Part shown: one piece after another, positions 48,426 to 60,685 of the stretch
Position numbering within the stretch: position 1 is the first letter of the stretch
Layout: every line of letters starts with the position of its first letter
Assembly (NCBI RefSeq): GCF_048773025.1
Contig: NC_133554.1
Coordinates: 54,474,769 to 54,538,768, forward strand
Direction of reading: 5' to 3'
From: Camelus bactrianus
Lineage: Eukaryota > Chordata > Mammalia > Artiodactyla > Camelidae
DNA: 64,000 bases
The notes under the pieces: generated by a model
What the model was told of the DNA's origin: nothing
Databases searched by the model: none
The model's input: the letters and a program-made list of their open reading frames with translations, nothing else
Translations under genes and position numbers: made by a program

Positions 48426-49916
48426 GTAACAGACCTCAGCTCGCAGGGTGGCCCTGCTGCCAGGCCGGGATAAGAGAGAGCAGGTCGCATCTGCTCATCA
48501 GTCCTTGGAGCTTGGCGTTTGCAGAGGTTGGGGCAACACTGCCCAAGGATGGCGTCTGTTCAGTGATCCGTGTCTGCACATCCTGTCTGCTTGATTCATC
48601 TGCTGTCCTCCTGCCGCCCCTCGCTCCTAGGTCGTGAGGCGGACTTCTCCTGTCCACTCAAGTAGCACTGGAACGCAGCGCGCCTTCCCAAGGACGTTCC
48701 CCTCCCCTGCCATGGTCGGTCTCTTTCTGTGTTCTTCCAACAGCAGCCACGGTGCCCTGGGACTGTGGCATCTGCTAATAAGTGGGTCACCACTGCCATC
48801 ACTTGAATATTTATTGTTACCAATTCTGGGACAGGAGGTGGCCCAGAGGCCTTCAGGACCAGTGAGGAGGGAAAGTTAGTGAGAAGCAACAAGTTTCAGC
48901 AGCAACGGTGACCTCAAGGGACCTGGGGACTCTTGGGGACACCTCCGGGCCACCACCCTGCTCCCCTAGGGCACAACTCCAGTAGGATATGGTGTGAATG
49001 CTTCCCCAGATTTGTACAATGTGGGCCACCTGGAAGGAAGCAGGGGCCATTGATGGATGGAGAGGGTGCCCTGGAGGGCTAGAGAGGAGCTGATGGGAAC
49101 GGTCCGTCTTTACAGAGGAGTCTAACAGGTTGGCCCCATCTGCAAATGGGGAGCAGGCCCCTAAGGTCAGGAGACAGACCAGTGGCAGTTTCCCTTTTTA
49201 GGGAGACATAGCCCTCCTGTCTGACCCACCTGGGTCAGAGCACTTAGCCAACACCAGACTAGAATGAGCCAAGAAGAGGTTCCCAGCTGCCTGGGGCAGG
49301 GAGAGTGTTGCTTACAGGTTCTTACAGGATCTGGGGCCTCAAGGCGCCTCCCTCGTAGGATGGTGACTGTTTGGGGACCCACCAGGGCTACCGGGGAAGC
49401 CTGTCTTCTTTTCTTTCCTTCCTTCCTCCCCGATGTCAGCTCCTCACTCAGTTCTGGAGGCCCCAGAAAAGTCAGTTTCATTTTGTCTCACCCTCTTCTC
49501 CCTGCCAGCCCGTGAGAAGGGGTGGGTCACACTGGACGGCCCCTGCAGGTGCAGCGAGCAGAGTAGCTCTTCTGACCCAGGCCAGGCCCACCCTGATTTG
49601 GTGCTAATCTGAGGTCGTCCCCCGCTCCTCCGAGCCCCAGGGAAGACTCGTGTCCCTGAGGGCAGGCCCCCCGCCACGTGCCAAACCCCTGCTTTCAGCC
49701 CATGATCCTGGCTCTCGAGGAAGAAAGAAATCCTGCCCCACGCCCCCAAAATGAGTGTACCCACTTCCCAGACAGGAGCTAATGCTGAGCGAGTTCTAAC
49801 TTCAGTGACCAGCGCTCAGATTGAAAAGACTGACTTTAAAGGATTAGCTTGTCTCTTCTTTTTCAAGGAAATCAATAATACAGGGACAGGCCTGCATTTT
49901 TCTTTCTTTCTTTCCT

Positions 49917-49954
<38 letters not shown>

Positions 49955-51254
49955 AGGGAGCTGTCTGTATATCTCACCCAGGGAATGGCTTCTCGTGTTT
50001 GTTGTGCTTTTCCATCCCCTCTCCACCCAAGCCCTTTTTAAATGAAATTCAGATTACTCTGTCACTCACTCTGACACTGTGGCTTGTCTCTCGAGCTCCT
50101 GCCAAAGGACCCCCCCAGCCCGCCCTTCACATCCACGTCTGCTGGTGTCTGGGCACAGCCTCCAGTCCATCCCCAGCGCCAGCCCAGCTGCTGCCCAGCG
50201 TCGGCTCCGAATCAGCCCTCTCCTTTCCGAGGAGACCTGGGTAGTACTCCTCCTTAAACCACAGTGACCCCTCCCTGGCCCCCAGTGCCTTTGAGTGTTT
50301 GGCCAGAGCTTCCTCCAGCTCAGTGAGAGGACTGTTGTTTTTATTTTTAATGCGGCTCTCCGGGACACGGTTTCTGTCTGCTGGCGTTAAGCTCACCATC
50401 CATCACGCCCCACGTCCTGCCTCTGCCTCTGATGGCTGCTACCTGACACGCCAGCTTAGAGGACGGTGCTTACTCCCCTGTGCCTCCTGCCCCGGGCTCC
50501 CAGGAAAGATACCAGGTGACAGGAATCTGGATCACAAGGACAGTCCCCGCCACCCCCTCCTCGAGCCTCGGAAGCTGCCCACTGGGTGAGCCAGGGTCCT
50601 CTGGCCTTTATTTCGTCCTGCTGGGTGAAGGAAACTCAGTTCTAGCTCCTGAGCCGAGTGAACTGCCCAGACCCCCTTCTCAGGATGGCAGCTTGAGTGT
50701 CTCTCTGCCCTGTTAGAATGCCCCGCTACCCCGCCTCTCGTCTGGGAAGCAGTGAGTACATCCTTACAAATACAACTTGCCCGGGGCACAAGCGCTTTTC
50801 CCCCCAGGCACGTGGGCGACTGTCAGTTTGGCCTGTCTGGTTTCCCATCCTTTCTCCCGGTCCCTGTCCCCCAGTTCACCCAGGGAAGGATACTGAGATG
50901 GGGAAAGTTATCTGTGCACCATAATAGGGCCACCCCTGCCAGCGCACTCAGCTCGTAGGAAGCCCCATCATATGAAAATCCCGAAGTGTAAAACAAACTC
51001 GGGGGCTAATTATTTGTTACAAAACAATTCGTTACTTTACAGAAGGACTCACTGCAGGTCTCTCTTGAGTACTTAGTTTCCCTAGTGTGTTTAAAATGTT
51101 ATCCTGTGAAAATTAAGTATTTATAAATAGAACACATAGAAGCCTTTCTCTGTGTAAAGGAGGGCATCCGCGGGTTCATGTGCAGGGGGCAGTAATCCAA
51201 AGCCCAGTTCATGTAGAAACAGGCGGATGTGAGGTTGGCATGGACATCAGGGAC

Positions 51255-51256
<2 letters not shown>

Positions 51257-51288
<32 letters not shown>
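51257..51288. repeat. (AC)16 microsatellite
   Basis: Pure dinucleotide run, 32 bp, in the last TMEM104 intron. As sense RNA it is a CA-repeat of the kind bound by hnRNP L. Confidence 0.95.
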
Positions 51289-51290
<2 letters not shown>

Positions 51291-51578
51291 ACCCCCAAGC
51301 CCGGAAAGCTTCATAGAGCTGAAGTATACGCCCACGGCCCGCAGGCATGCACAGGCCAGCTTGGTTGGGAGGCTTCCAAATAGGTCTCCGTGGGGAGTGT
51401 TCATCCCTGCTGGGGACCTTCTGCACTGGGCTCTTTCAGGACCATTTTTATCCACACTTCACACTGATCTCAGGCAGACCCTGAGCTTGAGGCTTCTTTA
51501 TTTGTGTGCAGTGCGATCAGGGATGAAAAGCTGGTGCTCCTTGCTTCACAAGCTCCCAGGGGCTGATCCTGGCCACTG

Positions 51579-51582
<4 letters not shown>

Positions 51583-51622
<40 letters not shown>
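51583..51622. repeat. (TG)20 microsatellite
   Basis: Pure dinucleotide run, 40 bp, 294 bp after the (AC)16 run and complementary to it. As sense RNA it is a UG-repeat of the type bound by TDP-43. Confidence 0.95.
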
Positions 51623-51624
<2 letters not shown>

Positions 51625-51822
51625 CTTAAAGAAATATCCTGATTGTTGATGTCAGTTCCCCACCCCGCCCTCTTTTTTCACATTATTTCCCAAAAAGTGC
51701 AGGAAAAAGCTATAGTCTAAGAAATCCAGCAGCCTCTTAATTAGTAGTTTTAAGAATCATATGGAATGTTCTTAAATATTTTGAGCTAACTAGAACGGTG
51801 CCTGTATCTGCCGAGCCATGTT

Positions 51823-51882
51823 CCTCCTCCCACTCCGCCTCCTCCCACTCCGCCGCCTCCCGCTCCGCCGCCTTCCGCTCTG
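51823..51882. repeat. 15-bp minisatellite, four units
   Basis: Units at 51823, 51838, 51853 and 51868. The first two are identical (CCTCCTCCCACTCCG); the third and fourth differ at a few positions. Confidence 0.9.
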
Positions 51883-52749
51883 TCTCTCTCTGATGCTTTC
51901 ATTCCGTAAATGGGTCCGTGGTACTCGCAACCGCCTTGCTGGCTTTTGTGAGGCTGGGCTGCCCCCTGAGTGATGCTTACTCTCTGTTACAGGGTGTCTG
52001 TTATAAGCAGAGTCCACTGTCTTTCTAAATAGTGCCCCAGGGCCCTGGCAGTAACTGTTTAATTAAATAAAACACTCATTCTAAAGTAATAACGGTGCTC
52101 CTCTGGGTGGCTGGTGTCCCAGCCCGCAGCGCTGGCCGTACAAGCTTGTGCAGAGAATAAAAGGATCCTTGGGGACGTTCTCCAGCCCGCAGGCTGGCCC
52201 CAAGGAGAAAGCAGGAGCCAAGGAACCCCAGAGGGTTTGCAGCCAGCAGAGGGGTGTCTGGGACATGGGCATGATTAGGTGGAGCTGAACAATTAGGGTG
52301 CATCTTAATGATGGCACCTGACTAATCAGCACAAGCCTGGATGTTTCGCCAAGGGCCGGCTGCGGTGCACGTTAATAAGCCTTCGGGTGCAAAGCGAGGT
52401 ACCGCAGAGGGCGTTGCTGAGCCGATGCTGTCTGAGGCTAGGAGGAAGGGTCCCAGCGCACCGCAGGGCGTGTCGAGTTGAGCTACAGGAAGAACTTCCT
52501 TTAGCCACAGATTGAGACGTTCTCTGGAAGCCCTGACAGGAAGAGGGGAGAGACTGCTGGGCTGGGTTGGGTGCTGACCAGGGCTGGAGGGCCCCTGGCG
52601 TGTGATATCCAAGGGGTTCTGGCAGCATCCTCCTCCCCGCTGCAGGGAGGCCGTGCTCCCCGCGAGGGGTGAGGAACCGGCCCCGGGAACACTGCCCAGC
52701 CCTCCCCCTCCCCCGGGTCAGGATCAAGAGCCTCCATGGGGTCTGAGTG

Positions 52750-52868
52750 CTTGGTTGCCAGACCACTGGTGCTTATTAAAAATACAGATTGCTGGGTCTC
52801 ACCCCAGGCCTTGTGTAGCAGCGTCTTAGGGCTGCAAGGCCCAGGAATCTACATTTTCAGCCAGCTCG
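52750..52868 (+). mobile_element. MER5-like hAT fossil
   Basis: TTATTAAAAATACAGATTGC, TGGGTCTCACCCCAGGCC and CCCAGGAATCTACATTTTCA match MER5. Non-coding. Confidence 0.65.
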
Positions 52869-55094
52869 GAGGGCGATGTTGTGTACCCTCCCTTTCGAGA
52901 AAGCCTGCTGGCCAGGCCCTTCCTGGGGACGCGTGGTCTTGCTGACACCTGCCTCCTAGGGAGGGGCCTGCTCAGGTGCCCCTGGAGGTGTGCTTCCCGA
53001 GCCAGCCAAGGAGGCAGCGCTCAGGGCCCTTCCGGGCCTCCTCTGGGAGAGACGGGCCCACAGCGCAGGTCTCCAGCCTGGCGTCACTAGTAACAGACAG
53101 AAGTTGATGCCGCAGGTGCTTCAGTGCAGACAGGGAACAGCTTCACTCCTGCTCTGATCAGGCCGGTTTCAGACTCTGAGTGTCCCCAGGAGAAAAGGGG
53201 CTCCAGCAACAGCCCTTTGCCGGTGGCTGCTTTGTTACCTGTGATCAACAGGTTCCCTGCAGGGTCCCTGTGGTTGGTGCTTGTGGCTTTCTCTTGGCGC
53301 CCACGATGTGCCAGCCCCACAGAGAGGCCTCTCGCTCTGACCGTGGACTTAGGGAGGAAGCCGGGGGCTGGGGGGGTCGTTCGTGTGATTTCTTACACCC
53401 AGCTTGACAGAGCTCGTTAATCAGCCCGCTTGACATGCCGTCTCCCCTCCCTCCCCACCTCCAAGGTTACTCAGTGCCCAGGCAGAGAATCCTGCAGGGA
53501 AGGGGTGGAGCCAGCCGGGCCTGTATGGCTGCTCTCTGCAGGGCTCCCCTGTCCTGGGCACCTGACTTCCTTCCCTCCCTCCGCTCCAGCCCAGCGCAGA
53601 GCGTCCCTGCCACCACCACTCTCCCTGGCTCTCCCTGAGCAGAGTAGGATGAGGAGGGTCGGCGGGAGCATCTGCAGTGATCACCTGGCACCTCTCCTGG
53701 AGTGTCACATGAGCACCAGGCAGTTGAGGTGACAGCGTGATGGCTCCGCCTCCTCGTTTCCCTGGGGCTGGGGCACCAGAAGCAGTCAGTTGGTTACTGG
53801 AGGCGCTAACAGCCCTGCGGATCCTAAGGTCCCTGGGGCTCATGCACCGCCCATCACCCTGAGTATCTGAACATCTTAATTCCTGACCGGGCCAGGTGGT
53901 TGGGGTGTGGGTGCTTTTTTCCAAGGGGGCTGAGGGGCAGTGGCCAGAGGCTCCCCACCCCCCGTTACTCACAATGCAGTCTACCATGCAGAGTGTCACC
54001 AGCCCTCCTGTTCCCCTCAGGTCCTTTTGTTCTGAGGACGTGTAAGGATCAGTTGATCCCTAGCCTGGCCCTGACAGCTGTTCCCCAGCCCCTGGTCACA
54101 TGGCCAAGCAAGAATACCTCCAGCTTCCTCGTGTATGTGAGGGCTGCACACAAGGGCTGCTCCGTGAATGTCTGAAGGATCGAGACCCCTCGGGTGAGCC
54201 ACAGCTGCTGGGTCTGTGGCCAAGCACCTGTGCGAGTCCCTTGGGCAGCCCTTCAGCCTGCTGACATCCAGGGCTCACGGCAGCTGGCAGCCCCCGCTCC
54301 AGTCAGAAAACCTCCTCTCCCAGAGGCGTGGGCCATCCTCTGCTCCTCACTGCCAGGACAAGCTGCCCCTCAGCAAGCAAGGACTTAGGGGCCCCGACTT
54401 TGGAGCTGAAGATAGCTGTCCCCATGCCAGGAGGTCGAGGACAGCTCATCACCCGTCTCTTTCTCTGCCACCTCTTCTTTGGCACCTGAAATGTGGGCAG
54501 TGAAGTTTTAGAACACATACCAGCACCTAAGTCAGGTCTTTTTCTCCGGGCAGAGCCCCCAGCCTTCCCCCTGCTTCACCCCACTTCCCGCCTCCTGTCC
54601 CTCCCCAGCCCCGCGTCGTAGTGCTCTTACAGCCCACCTGGTTCACAGTCAAGCCCCTGGGTCTTTTCCCCTGGATGTGTGGGTGTGCCCCCCCGTTTCA
54701 TGCTTGCGCAGAGCCAGGCTGTCCTTTATAAACCCCGAGGGCTTATAATCAGTGAGTAAGTGACCGTGTGGGTTTTCCACAATATTTATCTTTTCCCCCC
54801 AAACCACAAGGGTTGCAGCTCTGGCATCAAGTCCTTGGATCTCTGCCCACCAACGGGTACCATCTGGCTTTTCAGCTGAGAAAGAGACAACACAGACCCG
54901 CAGGCTTGCCCTCCAGTAAGAGGGTGAGGGAGGCAGCAGCCGTGCAGGGCTAACACCGCTGGACCAGCCCGCCCTCCTGCGCCCGGGGAGCCAGCCTTGA
55001 AGGGACGTGGAGGAGGCGGTGGAGAGGCTGTTTCTCTAGGGCATAATCAAAGGAGGCGGTCGCGTGCCCTAAAGAGGGGCCAGACCTTGGATAG

Positions 55095-55285
55095 ATACAT
55101 CCGGAGTTCTGATCTCAGCTGCGTCTTGGTTGTTACGAGATCTTGGACAAGTTGATTAGTTCCCCTCAACTTTAGTTTTTTAACATGGAGCTAATAACCA
55201 ACTTCTAGAGTGTCAGGATTAGAAGGAGCTCTTAGATGGAAGATGCTGCCTTGTCTGGGCACTTAGTAGGTGCGTGGTAATGTTG
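55095..55285 (-). repeat. MIR SINE
   Basis: Antisense MIR: GAGATCTTGGACAAGTTGAT, AACATGGAGCTAATAACC and the end TCTGGGCACTTAGTAGGTGC. Confidence 0.75.
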
Positions 55286-58200
55286 CTTCACTTGCCTGTT
55301 CTCCGAGCTTCTTTCTACCCTGCACCCAAGTAGAGCCTCCTCTGAGTGGTGGGTCAGTCTCCTGGGGAGTGTCGGGAAGCAGGGAAAGGCTCTGGGCGCA
55401 TAAGGGTGGCCTGTCCGTGGGCAGAACTCTCCCTCCTTGCCAACAGCATCCCCTCAGAACGCAACCCCCCCACCCCAGCCACCTCTCAGCTGGGGACTTG
55501 GACATAGTGTGGGGGATGATACCCGGACAAGTTTCCGGGACTCCTCCTGACTCCAAAGGCTGGGCGGGGAGGGGACTGTGATGTGATGGTGGAGATGGCT
55601 GCCTGGGAGCCACAGTGTGCGTTCTGGAAGGACCTGGGCTCCCTCTAGCAGTGGTCACAGCACATGAACCGTTCCCTGGTGGCACATAGCCAGGCCACCC
55701 TGCACTGAAGGAGCCTCCCGTGGGTCATGACGTTTCTCTCCTTCCCAGGGAGCTCCTCCCACCGTCTTTAAAACTGAGTTAAGCAGCCGGGCTCCTGGTA
55801 AGTCACCACGGTGCTCAGTAACAGAAGTTTGGGATGAGTTTCCCAGCCTTTCTTTTTCACCATCTGAGTTAGAAAGGGGACATCCTCTTTTGTTTTTTGT
55901 TTTTTCCCTCTCAGAGCAAAAACCACATCCAAAGAAGTTGGATACAGAGCCCAGGTTCCTAAGTAAGGGTTTTCTATCTCATCTAGGTAGGCTGGGGGTT
56001 GTTTAGACTAGGGGGCTCAGAAAAAGAAGTAATTTGGGTTCTTTCCTAGGCCCGTTCTGTTTCCAGTTGCCTTGAAAAGAGGGAAGCAGAGGGTTCTGAG
56101 AAAGGGACCTGGGGATGTTTTCAACTGTCAAAAAGTCAGAGGCGGCCTTTCAGTCAGTGTGTTCAGGGAGTGACAGAGGGAGCCTGAGACCTGCCCTCCA
56201 AGTGCCTGGTTGTCTCTGGGCTGACAGGGCTGAGATCACATCACCCAGGCTCCTCAAGACCTGGAAACAGTGCCCCAGCGGCCTGGACCATCCTGTGTTT
56301 GGCCCTCCCCTCTCAGCTGGCACGGACGGTCCAGGGGACTCCCATCCCGTGCAGCTGCTGCGTTGGCTCTGTCCAGGGGGCTCTCGCCATCCCTTCCAGG
56401 CCACCCTCTCCCCGTGTGTGTGTGTGCGCCCACCCCTTCCATGGTTTCTCCTCGAAATCATTCTCCCAGGCTCCCTGGTATCAGAGATGGTTTTCACCGT
56501 AGTTTAGCAGAGATTGTTCAGATACCACCTCCCTGGCCAGTCTGTGTCTCTTTCCAGAAGTGTCCCAGAGTTTCATCCTCTTCTCAGTTAACCGGGCATA
56601 GGGACAAGTCATTTCTCCTGGCCAGCTGCCTGATCCACGCGTCTGATGGGCTGTCAAGTTCCTGCCAGGTGGATTGGGTTTCTTGCCTCTGCTCTGTAGC
56701 TCAGTGGCTAACTAAGAGCTCCCTGGGGAAATCTTGAACTTTTGGCTGGGACTCAGCACCCTCCTGTCCCGGGCCCAGCATCTTCCAGCAGGTACACGCT
56801 TGTCCCTTTTGGTGAGAGCTACAGGTGTTACATATCTTGGGCTCACTCATTCAGGATGAGGCTGAATTGTTTGACATGAGTGGACTTGGTTTTCTGCTGA
56901 AGGAAGTCATGAGATAATAGCTGGGTTTAGAGAGTTGACTTCTGTGCTCAAGAAGCGTGTGCTTCTTCAGAATATCTGAGCATCAACTCTCCATTTCTAT
57001 CTTCAGGCATCACCTGAATCCTTCAGTCTCTCAATCCATTCAGTAAGCATCTCCCAGGACCTTCTCGGTGAGGGTTGGGAAGGTGGTGGGGGGGTACCCA
57101 GGGATCCTAAGACATGGTGACTTGCTCTAAGCAGTGCCTTCCAGGAAGGTGTCGGTCCGACACAGACCCTGCTGTAGAGGGAACACGTGTGCTGAGGAGG
57201 CGTTCCAGCCTCCATCTGTCTTCATTAGTCACTCTCCACCAGGTAAACATATTTGAGGGATCAGTGAGTAAAAGGCTGGCAGTGTCCCCATCATGGTTGG
57301 GTTGGTTATCTGAAGCCCAGCAGCCTGTCCTGGCAGAGTCCCCTCTCCGGGTCAGCCCCTCCCTGGGCCGGGCCTTCAGAAATTGCTGCCCGTCTTCTGC
57401 CCCGAGGGTGGGGGGTGCTGTTTCTGAAACCTCATTCTCCAAGTTTCATGTGGAAGTGCCAGGCCTCCTGCAGATCTCAGGCGACCTCCTCTAGGTGGCA
57501 CGATGCAGCGCGTCCTGAGGTTTTGGCAAATAAGCTGTGATGATGGTTCACTGGGTTCGGTACACAAGCTGCCCACGTGACTTCAGCCCCAGCACCTGTT
57601 CCTGTCCTCTCACAGTCATCTGCCTGATGGCTGATCCTTCGTGTTTGGATGGGAAGAACTTGAGCTCCCCCTGAAGAGCATTTGGACCATTATTGAACTT
57701 GGGTGGAGAAAAAGGAAGTCCAGTAAGACTAGTGTTGACCTAACATTGGTCCTTAATTGGCTTCAGTTTCAAATGCCTCCCCCTGGGATGTTTGGAGGAC
57801 AGCCGGGGTGTCCTCGAGTATATGCTGATCCTTGTTGGGGTCACATGGTCAAGGGCTAACGTTTATTTGAATACCTTCTGCGTACACGTAATGTGCTCTG
57901 AGAAGTTCCCTAGCGCTGCAGGGTCTCACGGTTAGCTGGGGCAACAGCAGGACACATACCCCCTCCTTGTGCATGTGGCCCGAAGCCTCTGGTCCTTCCG
58001 TTGTCCCTTGCTGCCTCAGAACTCACCTCCTGTTCGTGGATGAATCGCCAGACATTGTAATTCAAGTTGGGAAAATACAAACTCCCAAACCAGAATGTTC
58101 ATAGCCACTTGAGAAATAAAAATAGAATCCTTGAACATTTCTTCACTGCACTTCAAGGACGCCTGGAAAGTTCAGTTCCCATTTAGGGATCATTTCATGC

Positions 58201-58639
58201 TGAGTTGCCATTAACCCCCACTAACTCTTAACCCCTACCATCCAACAAGGACAGCCCTATAATATGGGCGTCTGTTTCCTTTATCACTTGAAATACTAGG
58301 ATGGGTCCAGAGAGCTCAGCAGTGCCACCAGGGTACCACCATCTCTGCCTGAATGGGCCCTTCGGGGCCCCATGGGTGCCAAGCCTGTTTCCTGCATGGT
58401 TGGCCCCCACACGTCCTTGTGTGTTTGTGTAGATCAGGCCACGTATCACTGTTCAGCATCCCAAGACTTGTTGCATGAACTGCTTTCAGGCAGAACAGGT
58501 GACCTCTGCGTACCTGCGCACCACTTGCTCTGACAACTCAGACATTCCCAGCGTTAGAGGGTACGAACGAGGCATGTCAGCAGGGCTGGGGTGGCCTCTT
58601 CCCGCCCTGCAGGATTAAACCCTCCTATCAGCCACTTCC

Positions 58640-58985
58640 TCCACCCAGTTCACCATGTGCTGCACGTGCTCACTGAGCGTCTCAAGCTGTGCCTGGGGAT
58701 GCAGTCCTCGCCATCGTGGTGCTTACGCTCTGCTGGGGGCAGAGAATCAACCCATGAACAAGGAGTAACACAGAACCTCCAAGAACTAAGTAATGTGATA
58801 CCAACCATGGGTTTGGTGATCAGTCCAGAGAGGATTAAAACATTTGGAGAAACTTGCAGAGACTGGTGCTTGAGCGGGGCTGGGAAGGTGATGGAAATAA
58901 AGAAGGCAGAGGGAAATGCTTTGCCAGCAGGAGTGATCACAAGGGTAAAGGCACAAGGGTGAGAATTAGCTCCACGTCAGGGGAG
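58640..58985 (+). mobile_element. L2 LINE fragment
   Basis: Sense L2-like order: CACTGAGCGTCTCAAGCTGT, GCCTGGGGATGCAG, CATCGTGGTGCTTACGCTCT, then AACAAGGAGTAACACAG and GGAAGGTGATGGAAATAAAG. Diverged. Confidence 0.6.
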
Positions 58986-59029
58986 GAGGTGTCAGAGAGG
59001 GAAACAGCCTGACACAGGATGCAGTCTGC

Positions 59030-59215
59030 AGTCAGAGGGACCGGATCGGGAAGCTCCCAGTCCCTTTTGCCGCTTTCTCACCCTGTCTCCCAACCTCTCC
59101 AGTCCCTCAGCTCCCTCATCAGTAAAATGGGGCATCGTCACCTGCCTGGTGACCTCACTGATGGCCAGGAGCGTGACACGAAGCCTCGTGTGAGTGAGCA
59201 CTTTGTGAGATGCAG
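59030..59215 (-). repeat. MIR SINE
   Basis: Antisense MIR: CTTTCTCACC, CAGCTCCCTCATCAGTAAAA, TGGGGCATCGTCACCTGCC and GAGTGAGCACTTTGTGAG. Confidence 0.6.
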
Positions 59216-60027
59216 GGGATCCGCAGCATCGGTGGCGACCTCATCACAGGACCCCTTTGCTGTGATGGTTTGGTTCACGGACCAGCAGCTGGGAAGACAC
59301 GGCTGGGGCTGACATGGTAGATATGTAGGCAGAAGGTGGAACCCAGGGACTTTGCAGCCGGTTACACTGGCACTTAATTTGGAATTAGCACCAAAGTAAA
59401 AATTTTCATGGTGTTTCTCTGACCAGCTAAGCTTGCAGAGAAATTTGGGGACGAGGAGATAGGTGTGAAATTTCTTTGCTTCTGTGCCCTGATGCTGATA
59501 CACCCCTGTTTTCCCATTTTGCACATTTGAACAAAGGACCTAGTATGTGGCCAGTAATCCTGAGCTCATCTTGTGTAGCAGGAATGAGCTATATTGGAGA
59601 CTTTCATCCCCGAGGGCGGTGGGCTGTAGGGTTAAAACTACAGAAGTTGGAGGCAGGCAGTGATGCTCTCTGTAGCAGCACAGCATGTGTTCCTCTCTAC
59701 CAGCCTATAGCCGGGGCTGATTATTTCCCAAGAGGAAAGCAGTGTCCCCAGTTAGAGACTGAGCCTTGCCAGCTGGGTTGTGTATCGGTACTTCGGGATC
59801 TCAGCAAAGCCACCGTCCTGTCCCGGGAATCTCCGAGCACAGCCATCCCCAGCCTGCCCCACATCCCCCAGACACTGATTCCTGCCTCCGGTGGGCCAGG
59901 AGCTGCGAGTTAGATCAGGACTCTCTTTACGCCCCTGTCCTTGGGTCTCTTTTCTGGTGGAGGCTGGCAAAGTGGGGCTCCTCCCTGCCCGCCCTGCCCT
60001 CCAGGCATGTGCCCCGTTCCGGTCAGT

Positions 60028-60076
60028 CCTGTAGGGGGCGCTGTGCTGAGCACTGCTGGGAACGAAGATGGCGGCC
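60028..60076 (+). promoter_or_regulatory. CTCF-like and YY1-like motif pair
   Basis: CCTGTAGGGGGCGC (60028-60041) fits the CTCF core with one mismatch. AAGATGGCGGCC (60065-60076) is a strong YY1 match 23 bp further on. They lie deep in the last TMEM104 intron. Confidence 0.45.
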
Positions 60077-60589
60077 AGGGGAGGGGTGGCTGGCCCGGAA
60101 ACAGCCATACTCCAGTGAGGGGACTTGGGAGACGAGGGTGAAGGAGCAGACTTTTGGGTGGGACTTTGACCTGCAGAAGTGGCATGATGAGCTTGCTGAG
60201 CAAAGGCCCAGCGGTAGGAAGACACTGGGCATGTCGGGGCTCACACAGCCCAGGGCTGCTGGGCCGCAGGTTCTGGGGCTAGTATCTTTGGAGACAAGGT
60301 TGAAAAAGGTGGCTGGAACCAGATCATGGGGCTGCTGGGCCTTGCCTTCTCTGAGGTGATGAGCCCTTGTGAGTTGAACAGACGCAGGTGTGCTTGGGGC
60401 TGACTGTGGGGAGGCGACGTTGGCACCAGCTGGCTCTGGGCCCAGGAGGCAGAGGACAGGGACAAAGGGATCAGGACAGTTCCCCGGTCCTGAGCTCCCT
60501 GCCCCGGGCCCTTTGCCCACCTGATCCCTCTCACATCACGTATTATGGCCGCTGTGACCCGCACCCCAGCCCTTCCCAGACAAGGTTAC

Positions 60590-60685
60590 GGGCCCTTGCG
60601 CTGTGCATCCTGTTTCTCCTCCAGGATTGCGAAAAACACATTCTTACGGTTTTAAGCCACCAAGTTACAGCAGTCACAGGCCATC
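60590..60685 (+). mobile_element. Possible MaLR (ERVL-MaLR) LTR 3'-end fossil
   Basis: GGTTTTAAGCCACCAAGTTA followed by CAGCAGTCACAGG resembles the 3' end of MLT1-type LTRs. Only a small, old, broken remnant. Confidence 0.4.

Noticed and set aside
49920-49951. Pure T32 run as evidence of a young minus-strand SINE or LINE
   Set aside because: I could not find target duplications or a recognisable element body on its right side. Kept only as a simple run.
52395-52415. CTCF-like CGCAGAGGGCG
   Set aside because: Three or more mismatches to the core pattern; too weak to call.
53421-53999. 192-codon minus-strand open frame
   Set aside because: Low-complexity, Gly/Ser/Pro-rich composition and no recognisable motif. 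Chance frame.
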